Assembly: GCA_027013165.1 (NCBI GenBank)
Contig: JALUXV010000161.1
Span: forward strand, 1-64,000
Length of the DNA: 64,000 nt
Reading direction: 5' to 3'
From: Alteromonadaceae bacterium
Lineage (GTDB): Bacteria > Pseudomonadota > Gammaproteobacteria > Enterobacterales > Alteromonadaceae
Part shown: positions 9,350 to 19,376 of the stretch, one piece after another
Layout: every line of letters begins with the position of its first letter
Numbering within the stretch: position 1 is the stretch's first letter
Notes under the pieces: generated by a model
Seen by the model: the letters and a program-made list of their open reading frames with translations, nothing else
Told to the model about the DNA's origin: nothing
Database searches by the model: none
Made by a program: the position numbers and the translations under genes

Positions 9350-12300
9350 AGTCGAGGCGGTCTTCTCATATCAAGCGTACATGGATATTCTTCATTAGGC
9401 TGCTCTTCGGCTGGGACTGTAAAATCTATTCCCTGCTTACGTCGCCATTCCTGCATTTGCTCCGGCGACATAGCGTCTGTCGGTAGTTTGAGTTCGGGAG
9501 GCGTGTGGCCGTGCTCCCAAAATCTTGCCACGCGTCTACCCTCTGCCTCAAATGCATTCACCGGATAAGTGGTAAAATTGCGCCCACCTGGATGAGATAC
9601 GTGGTAGGTAAACCCGCCAATTGAACGTCCGCCCCATTTATCATAAACATCAAACACCAAAGGCGCGTGAACACCTATGGTTGGGTGCAGCGCAGAAGGG
9701 GGCTGCCATGCTCTAAAGCGAATACCAGAGACACCGTTGTCTCCAGTCGCATCATACTGAAGTGGCACTGCACGGCCGTTACAACTAATAACATATCGCT
9801 CTTTATTGGTATTCTTTACCGTCAATTGAACCCGTTCTAACGAGGAGTCGACAAATCGAGCCGTACCAGATGAAGACATTTCTTCACCAAGTACATGCCA
9901 AGGCTCAATAGCCGTATGCAGTTCAAGTGCGATGTCTCCCACTCGATGCATACCCGCCAAAGGAAAGCGAAACTCAAAGAAAGGAGCAAACCAATCAAAT
10001 TGAATCGCAAACCCAGCCCCTTGAAGTTGGCTTACCACATCTTTGATATCTTGTTTTACGTAATAGGGAAGCAAGAACTTGTCGTGTAATGCGGTTCCCC
10101 AACGCTTTAATTTGCCTTGGTAGGGGGTCTTCCAAAACCATACGAGTAGCGTTCTTAGCAGCAGCATTTGCATTAAGCTCATTTGTGCATGAGGAGGCAT
10201 TTCAAAACCTCTAAACTCTACTAAGCCTAATCTTCCAGTCGCCGAATCTGGGCTATAAAGTTTATCAATACAAAACTCCGCTCTATGTGTGTTACCAGTA
10301 AGATCAGTGAGTAAGTGCCGAAGCAAGCGATCTGCAATCCAGGGCTGATTTACCTCACCACTGGGAATTTGCGAAAACGCGATCTCTAGTTCATATAACC
10401 TTTCATCTCTGGCTTCATCGACACGGGGTGCCTGACTTGTTGGACCGATAAACATACTTGAAAACAGATAAGACAAACCTGGGTGATGCTGCCAAAACGT
10501 CACAAAACTTCTGAGCAAATCAGGTCGTCTGATAAAGGGGCTTTCGAGTACATGTGCTCCGCCCATGGTCACATGGTTCCCGCCACCTGTGCCGGTATGC
10601 TTACCATCATGCAAGAATTTTTCGGTGCTAAGACGTGATTCTCTCGCCAAGTCATAAAGGACGGAAATATTATTCACCAAGCTTCGCCAAGAGCTCATTG
10701 GATGAATATTCACTTCGATAACTCCGGGATCAGGAGTAACAGCAAACTTATTCACCCGGGAATCTGTAGGCGGGGTATAGCCTTCCAAAATCACTGAAAG
10801 ACCTGTGGCTTCCGCAACTTGTTCAATAGCGTTAAGCAAAAAGCCATAGTATTCAAAATTCTGTAGCGGTGGCATAAATACATAAAGATTACCCTGCCGC
10901 ACCTCGACGCACATTGCTGTCAATAATAGTGCGTCCCCAACATAGCCTTTTTGCGTTGAGGGAGTCTCTGGATAATCTTTGGGTATGTCAGTTGGGTCTC
11001 TATCTGGCTTAAACTCTCCATTACCGATACTTTTCAATGGTAGTCGATATCCCATTGGAGAATCACCAGGCACTAAGAAGCAGTGCTTTCGTCGAAACGA
11101 CCATCGACAACTCTGCCAACCACCATAAACTTCGTCAAAAGTGATGGGCAAAACAAATCCAACCGGCTTATCTAACCCTCGCTCAAGCTTAGCCAAGAAC
11201 TCCTGCCTAGACATGGCTTCCAACAGCTCTTCACTGTCGGGAGACGGATCGAGTTGCTCAGGTAAGTTACCTTCTTGCCATAAATGATAAAGAGCATCTT
11301 CATACGCCGTCACAACTGCCGACGAATCTATTCCGAGGCATTGCGAAAGCTTGCGAGAAAAAACCTCAGCATCAGAAGTGTTCACCTGACCAACTTGTGT
11401 AGGATCCGCTAACAGTGCTGCATTTGTCCATAGCGGCTGGTTATCCTTTCGCCAGTAGTGTGCATATTGCCAACGAGGTAGCGGCTCGCCAGGATACCAT
11501 TTGCCTTGCCCAAAATGACTAAATCCACCATGAGTATAAGTTTTGGTCATGCGCAGAAACAATGAATGTGCAAGCTTGCGCTTTTCTTCCCCATCGGCAG
11601 CAGTGTTCCATTGCTCGCTCTCCATGTCATCGATAGAGATAAATGTTGGCTCGCCGCCCATGGTGAGCTTGATTCCCTGAGCAGCCAGCTCAAGATCCAC
11701 AGCATCTCCAAGCTGCTGAATACTAGACCACTGGGCATCTGAATACGGTTTTGTAACTCTTGGTGGCTCGTGAAGTCGCCTAACCTCATTGCTATAAACT
11801 AGCTCGGATTCACAGGGATCTATGCCGCCACTGACAGGAGCTGCGCTAGAGGGTTCTGGAGTACAAGCAAGAGGAATGTGCCCCTCTCCAGCAAATAGTC
11901 CTGATGTTGGATCTAATCCTATCCACCCTGCGCCAGGCACATAAACTTCGCACCACGCATGCAGATCAGTAAAGTCTTTCTCTGGGCCACTGGGGCCATC
12001 AAGGTCTTTAACATCAGGTGCAAGTTGAACTAAATACCCCGAAACAAAACGTGCCGCCAAGCCAAGGTATCGAAAAAGTTGTACCAATAACCAAGATGAG
12101 TCTCGACAGGACCCGGACTTTAATTTGAGTGTTTCATCTGGTGTCTGAACACCAGGGTCTAATCGTATGTTGTAATTAATTAAGTCGTATACTTTTTGAT
12201 TGACTGACACTAAAAAGTCTACGGTAGAGGTGGGCTTTTCTGGTTTACATGCTTCTACTAATGAGAGTACATCCTGACCCACCTCATTGGTTTCCAAATA

Positions 12301-12648
12301 TGGAATCAAATCGTGTGAGGTTCTATCGTCGTAGTTGAACGGGAACTTTTCTGCGCTTTCATCCAAAAAGAAGTCAAAAGGATTAATCACTGTTAAATCA
12401 GCAACGACATCAACAGTAAAACTAAACTCTCTTGTGGGTTCAGGAAAAACCACTCGCGCCAAGAAATTCCCAAAAGGATCTTGCTGCCAATTAATAAAGT
12501 GATTTTCTGGTTTAATTTTCAGCGAGTGGCTGACAATAGGAGTTCTGGAGTGCGCCGCCGGACGCAACCTAAAAATATGGGGTCCCATATTGATTAGGCG
12601 ATCATATTTGTATTCGGTTTTGTGAGTAATCCCTACCCTAATTGTCAT
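9346..12648 (-). CDS. Transglutaminase-like + DUF2126 (putative amidoligase) protein
   Basis: 1100 aa; N-terminal transglutaminase with GSCRDSSWLL Cys and DLHAWCEVYVPGAGWIGLDPTSG His/Asp; DUF2126-like C-terminus incl. HTGTGGGNHVTMGGAHVLESPFIRRPDLLRS. Confidence 0.9.
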   Translation of the reverse strand: MTIRVGITHKTEYKYDRLINMGPHIFRLRPAAHSRTPIVSHSLKIKPENHFINWQQDPFGNFLARVVFPEPTREFSFTVDVVADLTVINPFDFFLDESAEKFPFNYDDRTSHDLIPYLETNEVGQDVLSLVEACKPEKPTSTVDFLVSVNQKVYDLINYNIRLDPGVQTPDETLKLKSGSCRDSSWLLVQLFRYLGLAARFVSGYLVQLAPDVKDLDGPSGPEKDFTDLHAWCEVYVPGAGWIGLDPTSGLFAGEGHIPLACTPEPSSAAPVSGGIDPCESELVYSNEVRRLHEPPRVTKPYSDAQWSSIQQLGDAVDLELAAQGIKLTMGGEPTFISIDDMESEQWNTAADGEEKRKLAHSLFLRMTKTYTHGGFSHFGQGKWYPGEPLPRWQYAHYWRKDNQPLWTNAALLADPTQVGQVNTSDAEVFSRKLSQCLGIDSSAVVTAYEDALYHLWQEGNLPEQLDPSPDSEELLEAMSRQEFLAKLERGLDKPVGFVLPITFDEVYGGWQSCRWSFRRKHCFLVPGDSPMGYRLPLKSIGNGEFKPDRDPTDIPKDYPETPSTQKGYVGDALLLTAMCVEVRQGNLYVFMPPLQNFEYYGFLLNAIEQVAEATGLSVILEGYTPPTDSRVNKFAVTPDPGVIEVNIHPMSSWRSLVNNISVLYDLARESRLSTEKFLHDGKHTGTGGGNHVTMGGAHVLESPFIRRPDLLRSFVTFWQHHPGLSYLFSSMFIGPTSQAPRVDEARDERLYELEIAFSQIPSGEVNQPWIADRLLRHLLTDLTGNTHRAEFCIDKLYSPDSATGRLGLVEFRGFEMPPHAQMSLMQMLLLRTLLVWFWKTPYQGKLKRWGTALHDKFLLPYYVKQDIKDVVSQLQGAGFAIQFDWFAPFFEFRFPLAGMHRVGDIALELHTAIEPWHVLGEEMSSSGTARFVDSSLERVQLTVKNTNKERYVISCNGRAVPLQYDATGDNGVSGIRFRAWQPPSALHPTIGVHAPLVFDVYDKWGGRSIGGFTYHVSHPGGRNFTTYPVNAFEAEGRRVARFWEHGHTPPELKLPTDAMSPEQMQEWRRKQGIDFTVPAEEQPNEEYPCTLDMRRPPRL

Positions 12649-12800
12649 GACGTTACACTCGAAGAATATATTTTCTATGGAGATTCAGAATAATGTTCAT
12701 TTGTCATCGGCGCAATCAGTATTGATCATCAAAAAAAACTTGAGTTATAGATTCCATTGCCAACCTATTCATATTGAATTTCTACTCTAAAATTTATCGC

Positions 12801-12832
12801 GACACCACAGACAAACTCTAGCACTCACGGCT
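12801..12832. repeat. 32-bp direct repeat, right copy (upstream of tex)
   Basis: Identical to 3382..3413; retains the terminal greB codons DTTDKL-stop out of context. Confidence 0.95.
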
Positions 12833-12936
12833 CGCGGTGCTATACTGCGCCCACAAATGAGATCGCCATGCCATACTCAGCAGAATTCGCACAACGACGT
12901 GGCATATTTACTTTTTTCACTGGCCCAGAGCGGACT

Positions 12937-15270
12937 ATGATCAACAACAAAATTGCAGAAGAACTCGCCGTCAGCGCATCACAAGTTGACGCGGCTATTT
13001 CACTACTAGACGGCGGCGCTACAGTTCCATTTATTGCGCGATACAGAAAGGAAGTTACTCAAGGACTAGACGACACTCAGTTGCGTCACCTAGAACAGCG
13101 TCTTACTTATCTGCGAGAGCTTGAAGACCGCCGTGGCGTTATCCTTAAGTCAATTGACGAGCAAGGCAAACTGTCTGATGCATTAAAGCAAAGCATTTTG
13201 AATGCAGACAATAAAACGTCTTTAGAAGACCTTTATCTTCCGTATAAACCACGTAGAAGAACGAAAGGACAAATCGCTATTGAAGCTGGCTTAGCGCCTT
13301 TGGCTGATGCGCTATTTGCCGACCCTGATTTAGATCCACAACTCGAAGCTGAAAAATTCATTGATACAGAGAAAGGTGTAAACGACACCAAAGCAGCACT
13401 AGATGGCGCACGCTATATTTTGATGGAACGCTTTGCCGAAGATGCAGGGCTACTGGGCAAGATTCGTAACTATTTAACCAATAATGCCGATTTAGTCGCT
13501 ACCGTGGTGCAAGGTAAAGAGCAGGAAGCCGTTAAGTTTAAAGATTATTTTGCTCACACCGAGCCATACAAAAAAGTGCCTTCTCACCGTGCACTTGCCA
13601 TGTTTAGAGGCCGTAACGAAGGTGTGCTGCATATCCAGTTAGACGCTGATCCGAACAACGAAGACAACACAGCGCCATCCCATTGTGAGCATTTAATTGC
13701 GGAGCATTATGATATTAAGCATCGCAATCGCGCCGCTGATAATTTTCTGAAGCAAGTGGTGCAGTGGACATGGAAAATCAAAATTGCGCTGCATATGGAA
13801 ACTGAGTTGTTCAGTGCCCTTCGCGAACGCGCAGAACAAGAAGCCATTGACGTATTTGCCAAAAACTTGAGTGATTTGTTGATGGCAGCCCCCGCCGGTG
13901 CAAAGACAACCATGGGTTTAGACCCGGGTTTACGTACTGGTGTGAAGGTTGCCGTAGTTGATAAAACCGGTAAAACCGTGGCGACGAATACGATTTTCCC
14001 TCATGCACCGCAAAATCAGTGGGAAAAGTCGAAGCGAACGCTTGCCACACTTTGCAAACAATACAAAGTGGAGCTTATCAGTATTGGCAATGGCACTGGC
14101 TCTCGTGAAACCGACAAGCTGGTTGCCGAGCTATTAAAGGCGGAAGATGGCGTTAACGCTCAAAAAATCATGGTTAGCGAAGCTGGCGCCTCGGTATATT
14201 CTGCTTCAGAGCTAGCTTCTAAAGAGCTTCCAGACCTTGATGTATCGCTACGTGGCGCTGTATCAATTGCCCGTAGACTACAAGATCCCCTTGCCGAGCT
14301 TGTTAAAATTGAGCCAAAGGCCATTGGCGTTGGCCAATATCAACACGATGTGAGCCAAAGTTTACTTGGCAAATCACTCGATAGTGTCATCGAAGACTGT
14401 GTAAACGCGGTGGGTGTAGATTTAAATACCGCATCGCCCGCATTGTTAAGCTATGTATCAGGCCTAAACAAAACCCTAGCCCAAAACATTGTTCACCACC
14501 GCGACACAAATGGTGCATTTAGCGATCGTAAAAAGTTACTTAAAGTAGAGCGCTTGGGGCCAAAAGCCTTTGAACAAGCGGCGGGCTTCCTTCGCATTGT
14601 GGGTGGCACCAACCCGCTAGATGCCTCTGCTGTTCACCCAGAAGCTTACCCAGTGGTAGACAAAATCGTGGATACCACTGCAGTTGCAGTAAACGACTTA
14701 GTAGGTAACTCGGCGTTATTGAAATCCTTATCGCCAGACACCTTCGCCAACGACGAGTTTGGTGTGCCTACGGTAAAAGATATCTTAAGCGAGCTGGACA
14801 AACCGGGACGCGACCCACGCCCAGAGTTCAAAACTGCGGCGTTTAAAGATGGCGTAGAAACCATCAGCGATATTAAGCCAGGAATGATCCTAGAGGGCGT
14901 GGTGAGTAACGTTGCCAATTTTGGTGCGTTTGTGGATGTAGGCGTACATCAGGACGGACTGGTTCACATTTCTGCCCTTACCAACAAGTTTATTTCAGAC
15001 CCTCGTGAAGTGGTTAAAGCCGGTGACATTGTAAAAGTGAAGGTGCTTGAAGTTGACGTTCAGCGCAAGCGTATTTCATTTACCATGCGTTTAGATGATA
15101 CACCGCAAGCCAGCAAGCAACATAATGGTGGTAAAAAACCGGCTAATAGCGGCAAGCAGAGTGCGAAGAGCCATCAGGGTAAACGTGGTGGAAACCGTGC
15201 TTCAGAGCCACAAAACAGCGCTATGGGTAATGCATTTGCCGATGCTTTTGCCAAAGCAAAAACTAAATAA
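12937..15270 (+). CDS. tex: Tex / YhgF family RNA-binding transcription accessory protein
   Basis: [50 protein letters not shown]..., C-terminal S1 domain; internal ATG preferred to the upstream ORF start at 12868. Confidence 0.93.
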   Translation: MINNKIAEELAVSASQVDAAISLLDGGATVPFIARYRKEVTQGLDDTQLRHLEQRLTYLRELEDRRGVILKSIDEQGKLSDALKQSILNADNKTSLEDLYLPYKPRRRTKGQIAIEAGLAPLADALFADPDLDPQLEAEKFIDTEKGVNDTKAALDGARYILMERFAEDAGLLGKIRNYLTNNADLVATVVQGKEQEAVKFKDYFAHTEPYKKVPSHRALAMFRGRNEGVLHIQLDADPNNEDNTAPSHCEHLIAEHYDIKHRNRAADNFLKQVVQWTWKIKIALHMETELFSALRERAEQEAIDVFAKNLSDLLMAAPAGAKTTMGLDPGLRTGVKVAVVDKTGKTVATNTIFPHAPQNQWEKSKRTLATLCKQYKVELISIGNGTGSRETDKLVAELLKAEDGVNAQKIMVSEAGASVYSASELASKELPDLDVSLRGAVSIARRLQDPLAELVKIEPKAIGVGQYQHDVSQSLLGKSLDSVIEDCVNAVGVDLNTASPALLSYVSGLNKTLAQNIVHHRDTNGAFSDRKKLLKVERLGPKAFEQAAGFLRIVGGTNPLDASAVHPEAYPVVDKIVDTTAVAVNDLVGNSALLKSLSPDTFANDEFGVPTVKDILSELDKPGRDPRPEFKTAAFKDGVETISDIKPGMILEGVVSNVANFGAFVDVGVHQDGLVHISALTNKFISDPREVVKAGDIVKVKVLEVDVQRKRISFTMRLDDTPQASKQHNGGKKPANSGKQSAKSHQGKRGGNRASEPQNSAMGNAFADAFAKAKTK

Positions 15271-15297
15271 CCTATTGCGTTAGGTAAACTATAGGTG

Positions 15298-16236
15298 TTA
15301 CGCCTGAGCTGAAAAGCCTTCCGCTAGGGGGGTATAAGCTTGGGTGTAAGCCGATTGAATACGACCTTTACGCGCTTGCATTAACGCGTTTACTGCGGGG
15401 TCAAGCTCAGCCTCAACATCAAGGGAGCGGGTACCCACATCACCGCCATCACTGCCGCCAATATCGGCCTCGGCAATAATGTCTTCAAAGGATTGGGCAA
15501 AAGACGATGCAACTGAGCCACTTTGCTCTTGGCTAGACTCAGACTCCCCGTTTTCCACATTATTTTCGGCAGGGCTCTCTAGAGAATCGCGCTTTTCCTC
15601 GCTAAGCTCAACACGCGCTTCAAAGGCTTTTTGGGCCGCTTCCGCAGCCACCTTCAAATCTTGAGCAGAAGGTTGTGCAGGTGCTAAGGCAGCAGCTCGT
15701 ACTTGTTGCATCTTACGCACAGTTTGTTCGGGTGTTTGTTCTTCTGATATGTCGATAGACACCTCACCACCCGTCACATAACGCTTATTATCTGGACCAG
15801 TGGTGCACTCGTACTTTGGCGAACCCGCATATTGACCACCAGTAGCCGCATGGGCTTGCTCGTGGGCACGAACCTCTTGGTCACGAGCCTTTAACGATTC
15901 AATCTGCTTTTGTTCGGCTTGCTGGCGCTGTTGCTCCTGTGCATCTTCTTTACCAGCACTTTGATCACTGCCGTTGTCACGATCTTGAGTAGCGTTTTCT
16001 GCACCCTGTGGCGCTGATTGAATCTGAGGCCTTTCGTAAGTCACCGGAGCTGGTGCTTGACCGGGCGTTTTCGCTCTGTCGCTTTCAGAACCTAAGCCTT
16101 TCTGCGAAGCGCCTTTTTCAGCATCGCTAGTTTGTGGAATGGTTTCACGAAGAATATTGTCACGTCTTGCAGCCTCGGTGCTAATGTTAGCCGTGGGTAT
16201 AGTTGCTGCGGTGGGGATGGGAGTGACGATATTCAT
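15298..16236 (-). CDS. Putative metalloprotease, CJM1_0395/SprA-related family
   Basis: VRAHEQAHAATGGQYAGSPKYECTTGPDNKRYVTGGEVSIDISEEQTPEQTVRKMQQVRAAALAPAQPSAQDLKVAAEA; HEQAH metal-binding-like motif. Confidence 0.8.
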   Translation of the reverse strand: MNIVTPIPTAATIPTANISTEAARRDNILRETIPQTSDAEKGASQKGLGSESDRAKTPGQAPAPVTYERPQIQSAPQGAENATQDRDNGSDQSAGKEDAQEQQRQQAEQKQIESLKARDQEVRAHEQAHAATGGQYAGSPKYECTTGPDNKRYVTGGEVSIDISEEQTPEQTVRKMQQVRAAALAPAQPSAQDLKVAAEAAQKAFEARVELSEEKRDSLESPAENNVENGESESSQEQSGSVASSFAQSFEDIIAEADIGGSDGGDVGTRSLDVEAELDPAVNALMQARKGRIQSAYTQAYTPLAEGFSAQA

Positions 16237-16249
16237 TAGCTGTTATCCG

Positions 16250-16573
16250 TTACGCTAACGTATCTATGATAGTGCCTACGGCATCGTAAGCTGTGTCTAA
16301 TACCTTAGCCGATGCTTGGGCATTCACACTATTAATCTGCAATGAGAGTAGGTCAGACATAAATGAGTCTGAACTACTGGGTAACGTTTGTTTTAGGGTA
16401 GACAAACCATTTACAGACGCATTTGCCAATACAGCACCAACGCCGTCAGATTCTAACGTTAACTGCGCGCTTTTTTGTGCAATATTCACCGATGCGTTTG
16501 TAATACCATTACTAGCCCGCTGTAAACCAAGCTGGCCAGACACAATGGCAGAATTGATATTGTTGTCAATCAT
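16250..16573 (-). CDS. Small protein with flagellar rod/hook-like N- and C-terminal helices
   Basis: MIDNNINSAIVSGQLGLQRASNGITNASVNIAQKS... and ...LLSLQINSVNAQASAKVLDTAYDAVGTIIDTLA resemble rod/hook terminal helices. Confidence 0.6.
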   Translation of the reverse strand: MIDNNINSAIVSGQLGLQRASNGITNASVNIAQKSAQLTLESDGVGAVLANASVNGLSTLKQTLPSSSDSFMSDLLSLQINSVNAQASAKVLDTAYDAVGTIIDTLA

Positions 16574-16666
16574 ACCTAAAAACACTACCTCTACTCTCTC
16601 ATGGTTAATTATTAACCAAAAAAGACAAAATAGAAAGTATGAATTGCTTTTAGCTACGTTCGCCTG

Positions 16667-17485
16667 TTAGGCAATGTTGACGCTTTTCACCTTATTTAGG
16701 CTGGCGGCAAAACGCATCAATATATCAGCGCATTGCTGTGGATGAGAAATGAACGGCGCATGGGCAGCGTGAGGTAGTACAACAGTATCAGCTTGAGGCT
16801 GTAACTCACAAATGCGATCAATGCCTGATGTGGGCACTAAACTATCTAGCCTACCGTACAAACGCAGAGTAGGCGCTTCTATTCGCGAGATTTTATCGCG
16901 GATGTCTTCGCTGGAAAGAAGCTTCAACCCTTCTTGTAGTGCAACCTGTGATGGTTCGGGGAATGCGGTAATTTGTGCTTTGATCTGTTTGATATCTTGC
17001 CGCGCCGTTTTGCTTCCCATCGCTTGAATCGCTAAAAAACGCTCTAAGGTTTTTCGGTAGTCATGTTCTAACTGATCTTCAAACATGGTCAGTAAATCAG
17101 GCGCAATACCTGGCCAGCAATTACCTGCAACAAATCTGGGTGTAGACGCTATGGTCACTAAACCATCCAACTCACGCTGCTGAGATAGCGCTAAATATTG
17201 AGCTACAAGCCCTCCCAATGACCATCCAACTACAATGCTATTTTTAGGAAGGTGAGGCGACAAGCAATCCGCCAATGCAGATGCAGTATAAGGCGTGGGT
17301 ACCACACCTTTGTTTTCGCCAAAGCCAGGTAAGTCGATAGTGGTAACGCGGAAATATTCACTAAGATAAGGTACAAACGACGAAAAAGCACCGCTGTTCA
17401 TCCCCCAACCATGCAGTAAAACCAGATCTTTTCCTGCACCCTGAGTACAGCTAACAATCGTTGAAGAGGTGTGTGACGCTTCCAC
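16667..17485 (-). CDS. bioH: Pimeloyl-ACP methyl ester esterase BioH
   Basis: Alpha/beta hydrolase: LVLLHGWGMNSGAF, VVGWSLGGLVAQYLAL, HAAHAPFISHP; divergent from comF/gntX. Confidence 0.88.
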   Translation of the reverse strand: MEASHTSSTIVSCTQGAGKDLVLLHGWGMNSGAFSSFVPYLSEYFRVTTIDLPGFGENKGVVPTPYTASALADCLSPHLPKNSIVVGWSLGGLVAQYLALSQQRELDGLVTIASTPRFVAGNCWPGIAPDLLTMFEDQLEHDYRKTLERFLAIQAMGSKTARQDIKQIKAQITAFPEPSQVALQEGLKLLSSEDIRDKISRIEAPTLRLYGRLDSLVPTSGIDRICELQPQADTVVLPHAAHAPFISHPQQCADILMRFAASLNKVKSVNIA

Positions 17486-17513
17486 AGTAAATACCCTTTA
17501 AAATAAAGCAACA

Positions 17514-18266
17514 ATGAACATGCAACACCATAATACATGGCGCAAGCGGTTACAGCACTTATTACAACGCGCTTTCAACTTTTCCTGTTTACTATGCTAT
17601 CAGCCAAGTGCCACCACAGTATGTCATTGGTGTGAAAACGATCTATTTTTTTTCGACAACACCACTTACGGCGAAAATCTACTGTCTTGTGGGTTAGTTT
17701 CTCGACATGTTAAACATTGCCACTATGACGCTCTATCGGTACTGGGTATATACACTGGGAGCCTTGCACACCTAGTACAAAAACTTAAATTTAGTCACTC
17801 TCTTGCCGCAGGGCGTATACTCGCCAACTGGTTTTATACCAAGCGAATTCAGTCGACAAAACAACTACCTCAGATATTACTACCCGTGCCCATTCATCCA
17901 ACGCGATTATTCTCTCGGCATTACAACCAAGCCACGGTGCTGGCTGATGATATTGGAACACTCGCAAACATTTCCGTAGAGCAATATTGGGCAATAAGAA
18001 TAGGAAGAAAAACTCAACACCATCTTAACCGGTCAGATCGGGCAACAAATGCCAAATCGGCGTTTTCACTGTCGACCCGCGGCTTAGATAAGCGGATAGC
18101 TAGCTCGAACATCACCTGCGTAGCCATCGTCGATGACATTATTACCACCGGCGTTACGGTAAATCACCTCGCTCAAAAACTTAAAAAACGTTACCCCCAA
18201 TTAACTATATACGTATGGGCAATGGCCTTTACCCCACCGCCCAAAAGTGCGTTGCTGAATGAGTAG
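17514..18266 (+). CDS. ComF/GntX family phosphoribosyltransferase-like protein
   Basis: C-W-C Zn-like N-terminus, LPVPIHPTRLFSRHYNQATVLA, CVAIVDDIITTGVTVNHLAQ PRPP-binding motif. Confidence 0.88.
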   Translation: MNMQHHNTWRKRLQHLLQRAFNFSCLLCYQPSATTVCHWCENDLFFFDNTTYGENLLSCGLVSRHVKHCHYDALSVLGIYTGSLAHLVQKLKFSHSLAAGRILANWFYTKRIQSTKQLPQILLPVPIHPTRLFSRHYNQATVLADDIGTLANISVEQYWAIRIGRKTQHHLNRSDRATNAKSAFSLSTRGLDKRIASSNITCVAIVDDIITTGVTVNHLAQKLKKRYPQLTIYVWAMAFTPPPKSALLNE

Positions 18267-18352
18267 TGTTTTTGTTTGGTTAATATAGTATTGCCAACCA
18301 CAAACCGCTAAGCGTATGCTTTAACGATAAAAATGAAATAAAGGATACATGC

Positions 18353-19270
18353 GTGGCCACCGCTAATTTACTTGCTCTTCTTGATGATATCGCCACTTTG
18401 ATGGATGACATTGCTACCCTAAGTAAAGTTGCTGCACAAAAAACCGCAGGTGTCTTAGGTGACGACCTTGCCGTGAATGCGGATCAGGTTCGGGGGGTAA
18501 AGGCGGACAGAGAACTCCCCGTTGTCTGGGCTGTCGCTAAGGGCTCTTTGCTCAACAAAGCTATTTTAGTACCCGCAGCTTTAGCCATCAGCGCCTTTGC
18601 TCCTTCGCTAATAACTGTGTTGTTGGTGTTAGGTGGATTGTATTTATGCTTTGAGGGCGCTGAAAAGTTATTGCATAAATATTTGCCCCACGAGGACGAA
18701 GTTGAATCAAGGGAAGCACGAATAGAAGCGTTAGCACAAGATGATGTGGATATGGTTACCTTTGAAAAAGATAAGATCAAAGGAGCTATTCGCACCGACT
18801 TTATTCTCTCTGCTGAAATTATCGTCATTGCATTAGGTACGGTTAGCGACGCTACTTTAACCACACAAATTGGTGTGTTAGTCGCCTTGAGTTTAGCCGT
18901 TACCTTGGGCGTTTACGGTCTTGTTGCGGCATTGGTAAAAATGGACGATGTGGGTTTGTACATGTTACGAAAATCATTAACTGGCACCATGAATGGTTTT
19001 CAAAGAGTGGTTGGCCGAAGCTTACTCGTAGCAGCACCCGCATTAATGAAAACGCTGGCGGTTGTTGGCACGGTTGCCATGTTTTTGGTCGGCGGTGGTA
19101 TTTTAACTCATAGCATTGGCATGCTACACCATGTATCAGACTGGTTTGTTGCTATTGCACCAAGCTATTCACTCGTTATGTCAGTTGTGGCAGATGGTGT
19201 TGTTGGCATAGTTGCCGGAGCTATAATCGCAGTCATAGTGAGCGTCGGGTCAAAACTGAGAATGCGATAA
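18353..19270 (+). CDS. DUF808 family inner-membrane protein (GTG start)
   Basis: LLALLDDIATLMDDIATLSKVAAQKTAGVLGDDLAVNADQVRGVKADRELPVVWAVAKGSLLNK is DUF808-like; multiple TM segments. Confidence 0.87.
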   Translation: MATANLLALLDDIATLMDDIATLSKVAAQKTAGVLGDDLAVNADQVRGVKADRELPVVWAVAKGSLLNKAILVPAALAISAFAPSLITVLLVLGGLYLCFEGAEKLLHKYLPHEDEVESREARIEALAQDDVDMVTFEKDKIKGAIRTDFILSAEIIVIALGTVSDATLTTQIGVLVALSLAVTLGVYGLVAALVKMDDVGLYMLRKSLTGTMNGFQRVVGRSLLVAAPALMKTLAVVGTVAMFLVGGGILTHSIGMLHHVSDWFVAIAPSYSLVMSVVADGVVGIVAGAIIAVIVSVGSKLRMR

Positions 19271-19376
19271 AATTCTTTCTTGACGATAAAAATTTGTCAT
19301 TTTCTTTTCTTGTGTAATGTGCGTAAAACAGCGCTTAGTTTTTACATCAACACTCGAAAATTAGGCGAATTTGGCA

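Noticed and set aside
3382-12832. Interpreting the 3.4-12.8 kb block as a transposon or prophage
   Set aside because: No transposase, integrase, terminal inverted repeats or phage genes found; only the 32-bp direct repeat supports mobility.
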